Assembly (NCBI GenBank): GCA_003342895.1
Contig: PTFA01000024.1
Coordinates: 7,128,580 to 7,192,579, forward strand
Reading direction: 5' to 3'
DNA from: Casuarius casuarius
Taxonomy: Eukaryota > Chordata > Aves > Casuariiformes > Casuariidae
DNA length: 64,000 nucleotides
Positions 1 to 12,900 of this stretch are shown here, one piece after another (the stretch's first letter is position 1; every line of letters starts with the position of its first letter). The notes below the pieces were generated by a model, which saw only the letters and a program-made list of their open reading frames with translations, searched no databases and was not told where the DNA came from. The translations under genes and the position numbers were made by a program.

Positions 1-3000
1 AGCAACTTCTGACCAGGCTTTTCTGTCCATAAATGTTCATAGATTCAGTTTTTCCAATACAAAACATTCAACTGATGAAAGAATATATTTCCAATTTACC
101 TTCTTTATGAGTCCTACTTCTCATGATCTAAAGAAAGAAAAAAAAATCTTCCTAGACCTTCACTCCGGAATTAGATGGCAACATTATTGTTATTGTTTAC
201 CGGAATTGGGATAAAATAATCGGATTAATTTAACCCCTAATTTCTGCCAGGAGCATATGTACTAGGAAGTCATCTACTCTATTCAAAAATCTTTTACATA
301 ACTAAATACTTCACATGAAATAAAGTTTGCAAAATCAAAAAGCTGAACCAAACCCAAGTTTCTATACAGTGTTCCCTACATAAAAACATATCTACTCAAT
401 CATCAAAACATTTGTTGAAGCTATTTTAACATGAAACCTCACCACAGTAATTCTGCATGTTTACATGCGATTATTTTTAATGTAAACAAAGAGCAGCATT
501 GTTGTTTTGGTCTCCATTAGGACAGGTTGTTGTGCAAATAGACTGTTATAGACATATCCTATCCAATCATCTTTATAAACTGCATCAACTACATTTGATC
601 TGCTTAATTCTTCCTTTACAAAGTTGACATTTTCAGAATAAAGCAGCAGCAAAAGACTCAAGCCAAAAAAATACTTCTGTAAAACAGCCCCATGTTATTA
701 TGCCACACTAGCAAGATGCTACTTCTAAGGCATATTTAACCTACTCTTTTACCTTGACAAGATACTACGTGACTTGAATTCCTTCAGCTGAATTTTAGAG
801 CAGAAGGCTGGTAGATGAACAAGCTTACCTATAAATAGTTATTATTATTAACAATCTCTCCAGTGCTCCTTAGCTGTTACAGATCATTTATGGAAACAAT
901 CCCTGGAATAAAACACCAGTGTTTCTTGCTTACTGTTCGCTGCATTGTAGGCTATAATAGTCAAATCATTCTCAGCAAGAACAGTTACACTGGAGTCCAT
1001 GAAGTTTAGCAGATTAAGACTAGTTAAAAAAAAAAAAAAACCTCACTAACAGAATGTAAAATTATTCTCCCGGACCTTCGTATTTTAAAACCAAGTTTTA
1101 ATTTACATTAACTGTGATATCATTAACTTGATCCAAATCCCACTGCAGTACATGCCTTCCTCCCCTTTATGCCTGCATCCTTAGTCCAGCAAAAAACATT
1201 CTGCAAGTAGCATGCTGGAAGCATCCTAGCACAAATCTTGTCCTTATTGTGTTTGAAACAGCTTTGAAGGTGGAGTAATAAAACAACATGCTTCAGCCTT
1301 TGTTGACTTTATCCTAAATAAACATATAGTCTATAGGGGAAGGGATTTTAAATTTGCTTTTCTTTTTTTCCAGTGCATTTACCTGTGAGTGATGTAATAA
1401 CCACAGAATTGGTTCAAAGCTCAGTGAGGATACCCCACCCCAAGAAACATCAGGGCTGGTATTTAATTCAGTCATGAAGGCATGGAAATGAACATAACAC
1501 CAGGGCGTGGGCCTAATCTTTATGCTTCATTGTATGATACGTGGGCCAAAAGAAGAAACTACACAGTAACGACAGGGCTGAAAAGGCCTTTTAAAGGTTT
1601 GAAAAATCCTGGCAGTGCTTTAAATAGTAGTAGTAGAGAAAAAAAAAAGAACAAAAAAAGAACAGTAATGCAATGCATGGAGGATTCTAGTTTTTTAATA
1701 TTTGCTTTTATGACAGCTTCAGTGGAGGAGGCAACGATGTTGTGGAATATTCTAAAGCTCAATGTCATAAGCCCTATAGGAGAAAGCCCTGCTAATAAAA
1801 ACAATATTGAGGAGTCTAACTAGATAAGCAATTTCCCCTGTCGTTAATTTTTAAGACTGGTTTGGTGCAATCCACTACACATCAACTGATTTTTAGTACA
1901 GTTACATCCTCTCTGTATGTATTCTAGTTTCCTCTATAGAGTTTTTGTGAAGCTTAATCCACCTCAGAGCTTGAGAAACGCTTAAAGAACACAGCATAGA
2001 TTATCTTGCATATTTAAATTGCTTATAATTATAAAAATGAAGCAATGAATAAATAATGCTGTCTTTCTAACTGGGAGGATACCTTCTGTTCTATTTAACA
2101 ATTTAAAAGGTCACAACTGAGAAATTTTCAACCTACAGGGGAGAAGCATAAAGGGAAAAGGGAACAGTAAAAGGAATTTGAATGAAAGAATAAAATCATA
2201 TTCATATAAGTGCATTAGAGGAATTGTTATTCTGATAAGAAAATGAAGCCAGGTTCATAATAACTAATCAGAGGGTAAGAGAACTTGTATACAAAATGTG
2301 TATGAGGTGAACCATTTTACTCAACTGTTATAATGCAGTATTAGAAGATGCCAGTAGTTGAAGCCATGGCATGTTTCTGTAATGATTCTATTTAAGGAAG
2401 GACTCTAGAGGAAAAACAGGAGAGGAGCTACAAAGAACAGCAGGAGTAAATAGAGCCTGCCTGTATCAGCTCTTCACCTTCTTCTTCTAAGGGTGGGAAA
2501 GGAAAAGAACTGCCATCTCACTCCCTGTAGCAGACTGAGTTGATAGGTACAAATATTAAATACAGGCTGTATTTTTATTGCCTATAGCCTGCAATGTAGG
2601 AGAGAGAATTTAAATATCCACATTTTTTCTATCACATAACATTATCACTGCACACTGCTGTTTCAAAAAAGAGGCAGGCTATTTCTATCCCATGGTTAAA
2701 AAGCCAAAGGTACACACATACTCATGTTTTCAGATATGACTCTCCAAGTACATACAAAAAAATATGCTTATATTTCCACTCCTGCTGTGCAAGGTCCACT
2801 CAAGGTTTTTTCACATATAACAGTACACTTACATGTATGTCTTGTTACTCTTACACCCACTTCACATATGGCTTTGAAGATGTGAGGAAAGACCAAACCA
2901 CAATGAACATCAACCACTTAGAGCAGTCCCTGCAGTTCAGTGAGCGAGTCCACCTTGAGGCAGCTCACATGGCATTTAGGAGAACTGACCTGGAGCCTTT

Positions 3001-3654
3001 AGAGCAGCGTAACATGCAACGATTTAACAGCAACCATCTTGAGCATGAATATTCCTAGGCACGCAGGTGCCCAACCTCCATTGAAATGATTGGGAATTAG
3101 ATGTCGAGTTGCCCATAAGGACCTGAGACCTTGTCCATCCTGCCTCTGGGTTACTTGTTTTCTCTCCAGCTCCCTCTGGTGTCCTAAACAATGTATTAGC
3201 ACGGACTGGCAGACTACATTATTGATTTTGCAACAAGGCACTACACCCTTTGTAGGCGTACTCCCTGTGTCCCTGGATACACTGCCTAGCTGCACTCATA
3301 CGCGGTGCAGAAAACTTGCAGGTTGACTGAATTGGCACTCAGCGCTTCCCAGGATTAGAACTCAGGCTAGAGAAAGCACTTCAGAAATAGTAATGCACAG
3401 CACAGCCTTAGCTGGTGCTGATAATGGTTACTCAAAGGGAGGATTTATGGAGCACTAGCACAACCTCCCTTGAGGAGAAATAAACAAGAAAACGTTAAAG
3501 AAAAACATTATTTTACAACTAATCCTGACAACTTTAAGTTCAAAGAAGAAAGTACATAGGTAAAACTTCCTTCAAAATAGGTAAGCTGGCCAGGAGCACT
3601 GTCCCCACATTCTCATCAATTTGCAATTGCCATCATAAAAAACATTATACTCAC
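1..3654 (-). other. NTRK2 intron 8, partial (runs off the window)
   Basis: AT-rich intronic sequence with short A tracts (for example near 1026-1040). Nothing with coding character or recognisable repeat structure was seen. The remaining TrkB exons must lie further left, outside the window. Small open frames here have no family resemblance and no splice context. Confidence 0.8.
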
Positions 3655-3954
3655 CATCTCCAGGCACTGACATGAAATGAGCATCAACACGTTTTTCGTC
3701 CTCTCCATACTCGTTCTTTGCCAGTAAGGTATAAGCACCATTGTTCAGATGGGTAGGGTTGTCCAGCTGAAGGCAGCCGTGGTATTCACTTTGATTGATA
3801 ACATGTATTTTAGTACAGATGTATTCAGACTCATTCAGTATAGCCCCTTCATAGAACCACTGCAATGTGGGTTTAGGGTTCCCTTTCACAGTGAATGGAA
3901 TGCACCAGTGGTGGTCCGGGGTTGGAGATTCAATAAATGTGATATTTGGTGCAA
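3655..3954 (-). CDS. NTRK2: NTRK2 coding exon 8: Ig-like domain 2 (neurotrophin-binding domain)
   Basis: This is a 300-nt exon with acceptor CAATATAG and donor GTGAGT, 99 codons plus split ends. It encodes the whole membrane-proximal Ig domain (Trk d5), which in the TrkB-NT-4 crystal complex carries the ligand contacts. Landmarks are [60 protein letters not shown] and [15 protein letters not shown]. The cysteines of HHWC and HGCLQ form the exposed disulfide typical of Trk d5. NIT, NES and NQS are sequons. The exon ends SVPGDG in phase 1, at the start of the linker towards the membrane. The next exon is outside the window. Confidence 0.96.
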
Positions 3955-6900
3955 CTATATTGGAAAAAAGAGTGAAGAACATCAGAATATCCTGAACGTG
4001 GCTTATTTTTTCCCACCGTCAAGTTATCAGGGAAAATATTTGTCATTCATCAGCTTGTTGTAGGCATTATACCTATCTGGAGGATACTCGCACAGGAAGC
4101 CCACCTGCTCTGCCTAGAATACTATGCTCAGAATGGAAATGAAGCCATTCTTCAGAAAAAAACAAAATAAACTAGTTTCAGACAAAAACCGAACCCGCGT
4201 TGAGCTACTCAGATTCTGCAAGGTGTGGAAAATTCAGTTACCGGATCGCGGAGAAGGGAGAGAGAGCTTTTAGCTTCACTGTACTAAAAATGGCGCAGAG
4301 GAGTGCTGAAGGAACAAAACAGTATTAAAAATAGTTAAAAGCTGGCCAAAAGCAAGTAGCACTGCAAATATATTCAGCTAGGAATCCAAACTTTCAGATG
4401 ATTTTCTTCTCAGAATCAAAGCCAGAGCAGATGATTTCATTCCCCGGATTCTTCCATGAGGGAAGGACCACTTTCTATGATACGTTTTCTTTGTTCAAAC
4501 CTGCTGAATGCCTCAAGTTTACAGGCTTCTACTCAGGAGGCTGTTCCAACACCTTGCACGTTATTTCACTGTTGGGAAATTTTCCTTGATACTCAGTCTT
4601 AACTGCATCCAATTTCATCTAGTTATACTCCCTTTTATCAATCATAACAGTGCCAATCTGAGAATCTCATTTACACTGTTCAAACATTTCTAGTTTATGT
4701 CCCTTCCCATAGCTATTACATAGCCAATTTCAACCTACAAGACATTTGAAGCGCATCTATAGTAATTTTGCTAGTTTACTCTGTCATGAGCACATGCTGA
4801 ACAAAGTTTTCCATCTACAAAGCGTTCCATTCCCATCTTCAATTAAACAGAGGCTTGCAACTTGTGAAAACATCCTGTCTATTTTGCATAAAATGAATTC
4901 AGGCTGCAATCTCAGAGCTAAGACGCCAACGCCTCTACACAGCACGCCCCTTCCCCCCTCCTTGGCCCTGACGAATTAGTACATTATTCAAAGCTATGAC
5001 AAATAAATTTACATCTGGCAGAACAAATGTTGCAAGTGTGCTATTTTTTTTGGAACAAAGCAGTTGTTGCTTTAGATAAAAAAAAAAACTTGAAATAATC
5101 TAGTAATCTAGTATAAATAATTTCTATGACCCTTTTGAGGTGTTCACGAATCTTAGATTCATAAGATAGCATGTATGCATATGCACACCATTACAAACCT
5201 TTTCACACTGACAGTGCCACTGAATATTTTGGGTTTCAGACGTTTACTTACAGATTGTTCAAACTGGAAGATAAAGCATTTAGACACATAATTTTTGCAG
5301 AAGTACTCAGAGCAGAAAAAGATAAAAATAACAACTGCTGGTTGGGCTATTCCCAGCATTAACTGCGATAGATAGTTCACATGCTTTCGGGGAGTTTTCC
5401 TTTCAACAATGTCTGCACCCAAGAAATATTTATACCCAAAACAGTTGGTGCCAACGTGGTTTGGCCTCAGGAGGCGTGTGCAGCCCTGCTTACGTACAGA
5501 ACACCGTGAGCTCGGCAGACGCCTGGTCCTCTCCCACGATGTTCTCTGCTACACAAGAAATCCACAGTCCGCTGTCCATGGATGAAACGTTTTTTATGGT
5601 TAGCGAGGCAGGATTCTTACTTGTGTCACTCTACAAATGATCAGAAAAATAAGTATGCGTCAACTGCGGCGTAAAGAAACAAGGGAGAGTGCACCACTGG
5701 CCACAGTTCAATGGCATTTTCCAGTTTCATTTCCTTTTAGTTGTATCAGCCTGCAATTAATCAAAGTGTTACTTTGGTGTCTTACCAAACAGATGCAAAA
5801 CACCTACGGAACCAATTGTAACCATCGGCAGCAGGCGATTTAAAGCCCCAAAAGAGTTGTTCTGCTGCAACACTACCCTCATCCATTCTTTCATCCTGTC
5901 ACTTCTAGTTTCTCCCTTCTTTTAACACCTCTTCCCCTCCACACAAATTGTTTTTTCTGTACCCATTCCCTTGCTCGCCCCCTCTTCCGTTTCATGACTG
6001 ATTTCTACGGTCTATCTCAGCTCTCCTTAATCTTTTTCTTCCCTTCTATACTCTGCTCGATCCTTGCTTTACTCTTCCTTTTATCTCTTTCCTTTATGCA
6101 TAGCTTGACACCTCTTCCACTGCTGCCTTCTGAGCTCTACTACACCTTGACAACAATGTGTCAAAGCTGATTGTTACAGCCTCTGCTTTCTTAAATCAGG
6201 TCCTTCAAATGATATACAATTACTATTTCCATACTTAAATTTTTTCATAAAATGTTAGATTATTTTCTTAGAGAGGAAAGGAACCAAAACACATTTAGAA
6301 AATAAACAACAAGGAACATCATTTAAAAAACTCCTTTTGGGGGTACTTTTTTTAGTGTACACGTATGCTTGATACTGCACAGAAAGCAAGCAAACAATAT
6401 GCTGCACCTGTAAAACCACAGTGACTTCCAGCAGCAGCCTATGGGGACAGGTGGGACCACTCCTGCACGCGGCATTGCAGGACCAGGATTTTAAACATTG
6501 AGATGACATCTTAACTCAACTGAAGTCAAGTGTCCCATTGATTTCAGTGAGACCCCGCGGAGTGGAAAAGCCAACACCCCAAAGCACGTTTCCCCTCGGG
6601 CATAACTCTCAGAGGCGAGCACTCATCAGAGCGAGAGTTAGAGCTCGGGGCTCAACCGCAGGATCAGCGCTGAAACAGACTGCAAGAAAAGTCTAACTGG
6701 CATCAACAGAATTAGACACCAGCATACAAGCCAAGCATGCAATTAACTTCACAGGGCTGGTGTTCAGTCTTAGCTTTTGCTAATATTTCTCCTTGTAAAC
6801 CAGGAAAGAGAGGAAAAACAGGCAAAAGCAGCAGAGGAGGTGAAGAAAAGGGAGGCAGAAACAGAGATATGGAAGTGAGAAAAAGAAAACAAAAAACAAC

Positions 6901-9900
6901 ACTTGCAGAAAGGGAAGGATAGTTGTGAATGGCAATTGAACTTTAAAAGGCACTCTCTCTTCTGCTACTGAAAAGACTACTGTGCTCCATGGTTAAGGTT
7001 GTAGCTAGCCTATATTATAAGCCCCTCTGAAATCTCACAAAGTTATGCCAGGAGAGAATATTTCTGGAAAACTTGAAACAAACCGAACATGGCATTTCAA
7101 AGATAGGAGAGTTAAAAAATGAGGTGATCTCACTTTTTGAACAGTATCCCACATTTGTGTTGGCTCATAACTCAAAAAAAAAAAAAAAAAGAAAAAAAGC
7201 ACGACTTGGCATAGGTTCCCCAAACTGTTTTAATTTCTTGTTCTTGACGACGACTGGTGCCTTTGGGTAGTTTTACAGATTAGAGAGAAATTCAGAAATA
7301 AAACTGGAACTCTGCAGAGCTCTTATTTATGACAGCTGAAAGACAGGTTAGTCAAACTCTTCTTAGGCCTAATGTAATGATCTCCATGCAGAAAGTTCAA
7401 AGATTAAGAGACCTCAGAGGTCCTGTCTCTTCTGCACTGGAGGAACAGTTTTCAAAGTACACATCACACGCTTTGTACAGAGCCGAAAGCTGTAGGCAGT
7501 TTGTACCCTCAAGAACGCAGAGGAGCCGAGGCCATGAAATTGGAAATAAGGGGCATTCTGCACACTGTAAATAATGGCAACTTAAGAAACCAGCAGCTGC
7601 ATGCTGAAGACCTGCTTGAATGCTTCTCCTTATCACCACCTCCATCAGAAAGAAACTCCACTCACACAGAGTCTCATGGACACCAAATACTGGGATCTGA
7701 GGAAACAAAAATTACCACCCTCTGGATGGCTTTATTGCAGCAACATTTTCAAATTTCGTAAGAAAACTTTGCCATTTCTTTTAGTAAAACTTTCACTTTG
7801 ACTTTTGAGGCTTTCTGTTGTGACCATGTTTTGCTGAAGGAAAATAAAACAAACCACAAAGTATTTAATATTTACAACCAAAGTTTCAGCACATCAAGCT
7901 TTTGGCCTGAAAAATATAATAAAATTAGAGACCCACAGCTTTTCTTATGATTAGAATAGATTAGACTTACTGTGTCTATTCAGGTAGTTGGGATAATAAG
8001 AAATCACTTGTGATAAGAAATCAGTATCTTGATTTGCTAATTATTTCCATGAAATCACAGCACTCTCATTTACAAATGAACGTCCTTTGCATTTTTGATA
8101 AAAAGTTAAGTAAAGCTGGAGACGAGGCTTTACTCCATCCTTTGGCAGATGTCTCTTGTCTGAATTGCCGCCCGTTTGAACATGAAACTTACCTCATGGT
8201 TTGAGACGAGATTAGTGAGCACCCAGGACACATTAGGGGGTGGCCCTCCAGTGGTATCACAATACAACGTGATGCTCTTGCCTTCCACAACAGTGATGTT
8301 GTAACTGCTTAAGTTTGCTGAGGGCAAGTCTATGATAAAAGCAAAAAATAAAGAGAAAAGAGAAAAACGTAGGTTTGCGTTAGCCAGAAATAGACGTCGC
8401 TCAAGTTCTATGGGAAATGTATGAATGCAATCAATAATATTGCTTAATCAGAAATTCAGTGTGGTCAGTTACTGTTCAGGCAGGGAGCACAAACAGCATC
8501 TGTGGAAACATGTAAGTACAAGTACATTAAGCTGCTACGTAACATTTTCCTGTGCCTTCTCCACTTTGCATCCTAAGAAAACATTACAGCATGTGGAAAT
8601 ACATTAAGCTAATTATATAGGGGAATGTTTCAGGTGCACAAATGGAAGTTATCCTAATTGTTTTTGCCTTCTTTAAAAAAAAAAAAAAAAAACCTTAATT
8701 CTTTAAAACATGAAATTGTATCCTAATCTGTCATCTTTGTAGCAGTTGCAATGAAATCTCTATCTTCCAGTGACTAATTGCCACTCTGGTATTCCCACTG
8801 TTCTCCACTATGCTAACAGGAAAATCCCACTAGCTCACGGTCTCACATAGGAGATTGCAGCCCTCCCTCTCCTAAACAGGCCACAGAGAGCAGGGCAGAA
8901 CCGACATCCTCAAGGCAAAGGCAGCAGGAGGGCGCGCGAGAGAGAAAGGACAGAGGGCATCAGTGACAGCAAAGGGCTGCTACCCTGCGGCAGAGTTACC
9001 TACTGCCCTCAGTAAGGCACAGAAGCTGGGAGATGGTATCACTCACCAGCCTGTGCAAGAGCCAGGACTCCCCCTCCATCTCACGGAGCTATAAACCACT
9101 GTGTATCCCCTTCTTCAGCGCCCAAAGCAATGGGCGCCTCCAGAAGAGTAACGGGTCCAGTGCACCGAGTGCTTCCAAAGAGCCAACAAGCTGTAGGCTC
9201 CTTTGCAGCTGACCCTCTTCAAAAATAATGCCAGTAGCGTTGATAGATTTCAGGCACACAAGACCTCACATGTCGTATTTATTTACATGGCAAATAATCA
9301 TGCAACACGCTGGAAATATCAGATCTCCCTGAAGAGATACTGTGCCATTGTTTGGAGCTGCTGAACNTTGTAAGCAGCCTTGCCCTCAGTTAGAAGGAAT
9401 TTCTCATCAACAGTTCTAGGCATGCTTTTCTTGCAATTTATCATCTCAAACAGCAGAGCTTATCTGCTATGCTGGATATGTATGTATTATTTTGCAGTGA
9501 CTTTTCTTTTCCTGAAACAATGCTTCCCTTTCTCCCCCCCCCCCCACCCCCTTTTTTCCCCCCATTAGAGTACAGCAGTTTCATCATGGACTTGCAGGTA
9601 TAGAAGTTTAGCAGAGGGATTTTTTTTCTTATAAAAAAAGTCCCAATTTACAATTAACCATCTGATTAGTGTGAATTAATACTATTAATGTAACACATTA
9701 ATATGCTTGCTAGAAGTTCAGTAGAAACTATATGTATTGGAAATGTCTAAGTTTAATTAGTTCAATAAAAATGAAATGAAAGCAAGCAATAGCAAAGAGA
9801 AGACAAATTATTTTCCAGGCAATGCTTTCTTACCTAATAAGATTTGAAAATCAGCACAAGTATACAGTAACTGCTTCGGCAATTCTCCTAGTGCTTTAAG

Positions 9901-12900
9901 CAGTGCTGTAATGTGATTCTTATTATAGGCATCATAGATTTCTTCTATTATGTTCACTTTATAAATCATATGTTGAAGTATATTGAGACAAAGCTGCACG
10001 GTTTGTATGCCTTGATGCAGTAATCTGTTAGCGAAGGTAGCCATCTGCTCTCGCCCGCTGTGAATTCAGATCTCAGTACTGCCTGTCAGTGAGCTGGGCA
10101 GGAAATAAAACTAATCTTAGGAAACATTTGGATATTAATTATCCTGGTTAGGGGGACAGGGAGAGAGGTAATGAGATCCTTTGCTTTATAAAGTTACCCT
10201 TCCATACCACCTCTAAAAAACAGTCCAAACGCTGCTGCCAGACCTGAACTTGGAAAGAGATTAAGACTTTCCTCTTCTCCCTGGCACTGTTCACCTGGGA
10301 CAAGGTCTGTATGACAGACACTGTGGAAGTCCGCACAGTCCCTGCTAACACATCACTTCACATGAAACCTCTCATGTGAGCAAAAATAAAAACAACTTTG
10401 GTCCCATGGAGCCCTCCTTTAATAGCCATTACTATTATAGCCATTACAGAACTTAATAGTTCTGAGACAACTTCTTTCTGCAGTGTGCTTATCTACAGGA
10501 CAGACAATTGAAGCTGAATTTCTCCAGTCCTAGTTCCCTCCCAGAATTAGCTCTAGTTCTGTTTATTTGCAAAAGCCTGCACATGCCATGTTGGTGTTAC
10601 CTCTCTGAGGGCAACAGCTACATTTTGCTTGTACCCTGCCAGAAGGTTATAAAATAATGGTGCTTATTATTCTATAGGGTCCTAGAGTTACCCTAGAAAC
10701 CAGTTGTGAGATCTCACAGAAATTCTTGCAGCAAAAAAGTAGTAATATAACTTAATCATCACATTACTACCAAATGTGTATTTTGTTTTATTCCCTTTCA
10801 CAGTTGTAAGAGGCAGTTAGGAAACACATCAAAGAATTGCTTTGGGATTCATTTCTTCTGGTTGGATATTTTGAGCTAATGAACTTTAATGCAAGGCCAT
10901 TTTGGCTTTTGCTTTGAGTGTTACCCAAACTGCTCCACAGCAAAACACGCCCTAGTTGAGGGGCAGCTCTGCTTAGAAAAAAGGATGTTAGCATAAGACC
11001 TTGTATCTAGAAGAGGCGATATACTAGACTTAGGAGTAAGGCAATAAGACCAAGCAGCAAAACCTGTAATCACAACTCGCAATTAATTGCATATAAAAAA
11101 AAGCAATGCACCCTAACAGAAACATACGCTCAGGACACGTGTCCAGTGTAGTGTGAGACCATTTACAAAGTCAATACCATTTTGACACCTACACAATCAC
11201 AAAGATTCCTAACCCCTTTGCATTTATTCCTGACTTAATTTGTTTAAAAACGATGTTTGAGATGATTACCTCTTCTACGGGTAGGGATGCACATTTTATA
11301 GGATTTTGTACATAGTAGTTGATCTAAGCAATTAGACAACATTTTCACATAGTTTTGTATACTGCCAGCATGGTAAGTTTAGACTGTAGCATATGAAACC
11401 CACACAAGGTAGACATGACATCATCTTGCCACAAGTCTCATCCTGATATCTGTCAGACAAAGATTAGCCTATGCCCCAAAGCATGAAATGTAATATCTCT
11501 TTCAAACTTTGATAGCATTTATTATAATAATTCTGGTTATTTATTATTATAATGCTGGTTATCAGTAATATCCGTTGGCATCCAAATCATTTTTTAAGTT
11601 TGCTATGTTCTTGGCCTCAGCAACTTTCTGGAGCAGTGAGTTTCACATGCATCTTGTCCAGGCTGTGTGCAAGCATTTCCTTTTATCAGTTCTGAAATTT
11701 GTCTCTAAAATTCAAACTCACAGAGTGCTGTTTCCAGAGGACAGGGAAAAGAGTTTTTGGATGACCTTCTTAAGACCATTCTGTTTTATTTCTCTCATGT
11801 CCTCTTTTCTCTTAATAATCTATCCAAGGCTTTTCAGTCTCTTCTCAGAAAAGAGAGGACAGAATTTGCTACTACGAATTTTAAGCTGTAATGCAGTGTT
11901 ATATGATACAGTAGATGCATAACAAGTATACACTAAAACCAACATGTTTTGTTGTGTGTAGGTGCATAATGGCTATGTTATTTCATTGCACAGAGAAAAT
12001 TCATTTCCATGTTCAAACTGATAAAATTTCATCCAGGGAATAGGCAGCTCTGGATAGGAATAAGCAGTCACTTCCATTCACCCCATGCAGAAATGGGCAC
12101 AACAGAGGCAAGGGGACAGGGGCAGGTGGACAATACATTTATGTCAACTGAGTCTCTCTAAATATTATGTCGAGCATTAGCAGTAACAAACTCTCCTTCA
12201 GCTTTGGGGTTTCTTTACTCTCCCAGACCTCAGTGTAAACTGATGGCCCGAGGCCACATTACCGTGGAACTGTCCAGCATCGCTAGTGAATGACTCATAT
12301 CTTCACAGTACCCAGCTGGGACTTCAACAACGACAAAACCAAATACTTCAGCGGAAATTTTCAAAGGCTACCGCAGGATTTGGCTATACAACTGTCAATG
12401 GAGACTAATAAAAAGCATGTGTCTAAATTCCAAGAGGGCTCATTCCAAGTCCTCCTACTGCTACTTACTACTTTCTACACAAAAGTGATACCGGCCCACA
12501 GTAGAGCCAAACTATTACTATATCCATCAAAGGAAGGATATGACCTAATTAAGAAATAACTGAATATTAATACAAACTCTGTAGTCTGTAACCAAACTCT
12601 CAGCACCAAGCTAATGTTCTAGACAACATTGTACAGCAACTTTTAGCAAAAGAGGGTTTTAAATGAGGAAAAAGGACTCCACCATTACACTCAAAGTTTT
12701 TTTCAGTGGTTAACTATCTTCACAGATATAAAAAAAAAAAATTATTATCTAATTTCCAGAATGATTTTCCATCTTCAGCTTTTATCTGTTCAATCATGAG
12801 ACACGTTAAGCTGCTCAAAAACCTTTATCACAAAATTCTCTCAGTATGATCAGTTAGCTTCACTAATACCTAAGTAATGACATGATAAAGAAATGAGAAC

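Noticed and set aside
3749..4063. Plus-strand open frame overlapping NTRK2 exon 8
   Set aside because: It is the antisense shadow of the second Ig-domain exon; the minus-strand reading has clear TrkB identity and splice sites.
5637..5843. Open frame beside exon 7
   Set aside because: Lies in the intron upstream of the exon 7 acceptor on the opposite strand; low complexity of evidence and no motif.
7329..7761. Overlapping open frames on both strands in intron 6
   Set aside because: No family resemblance, no matching splice sites and no conservation signal visible.
9367..9367. Single ambiguous base
   Set aside because: An isolated sequencing or consensus ambiguity in intron 5, with no biological meaning.
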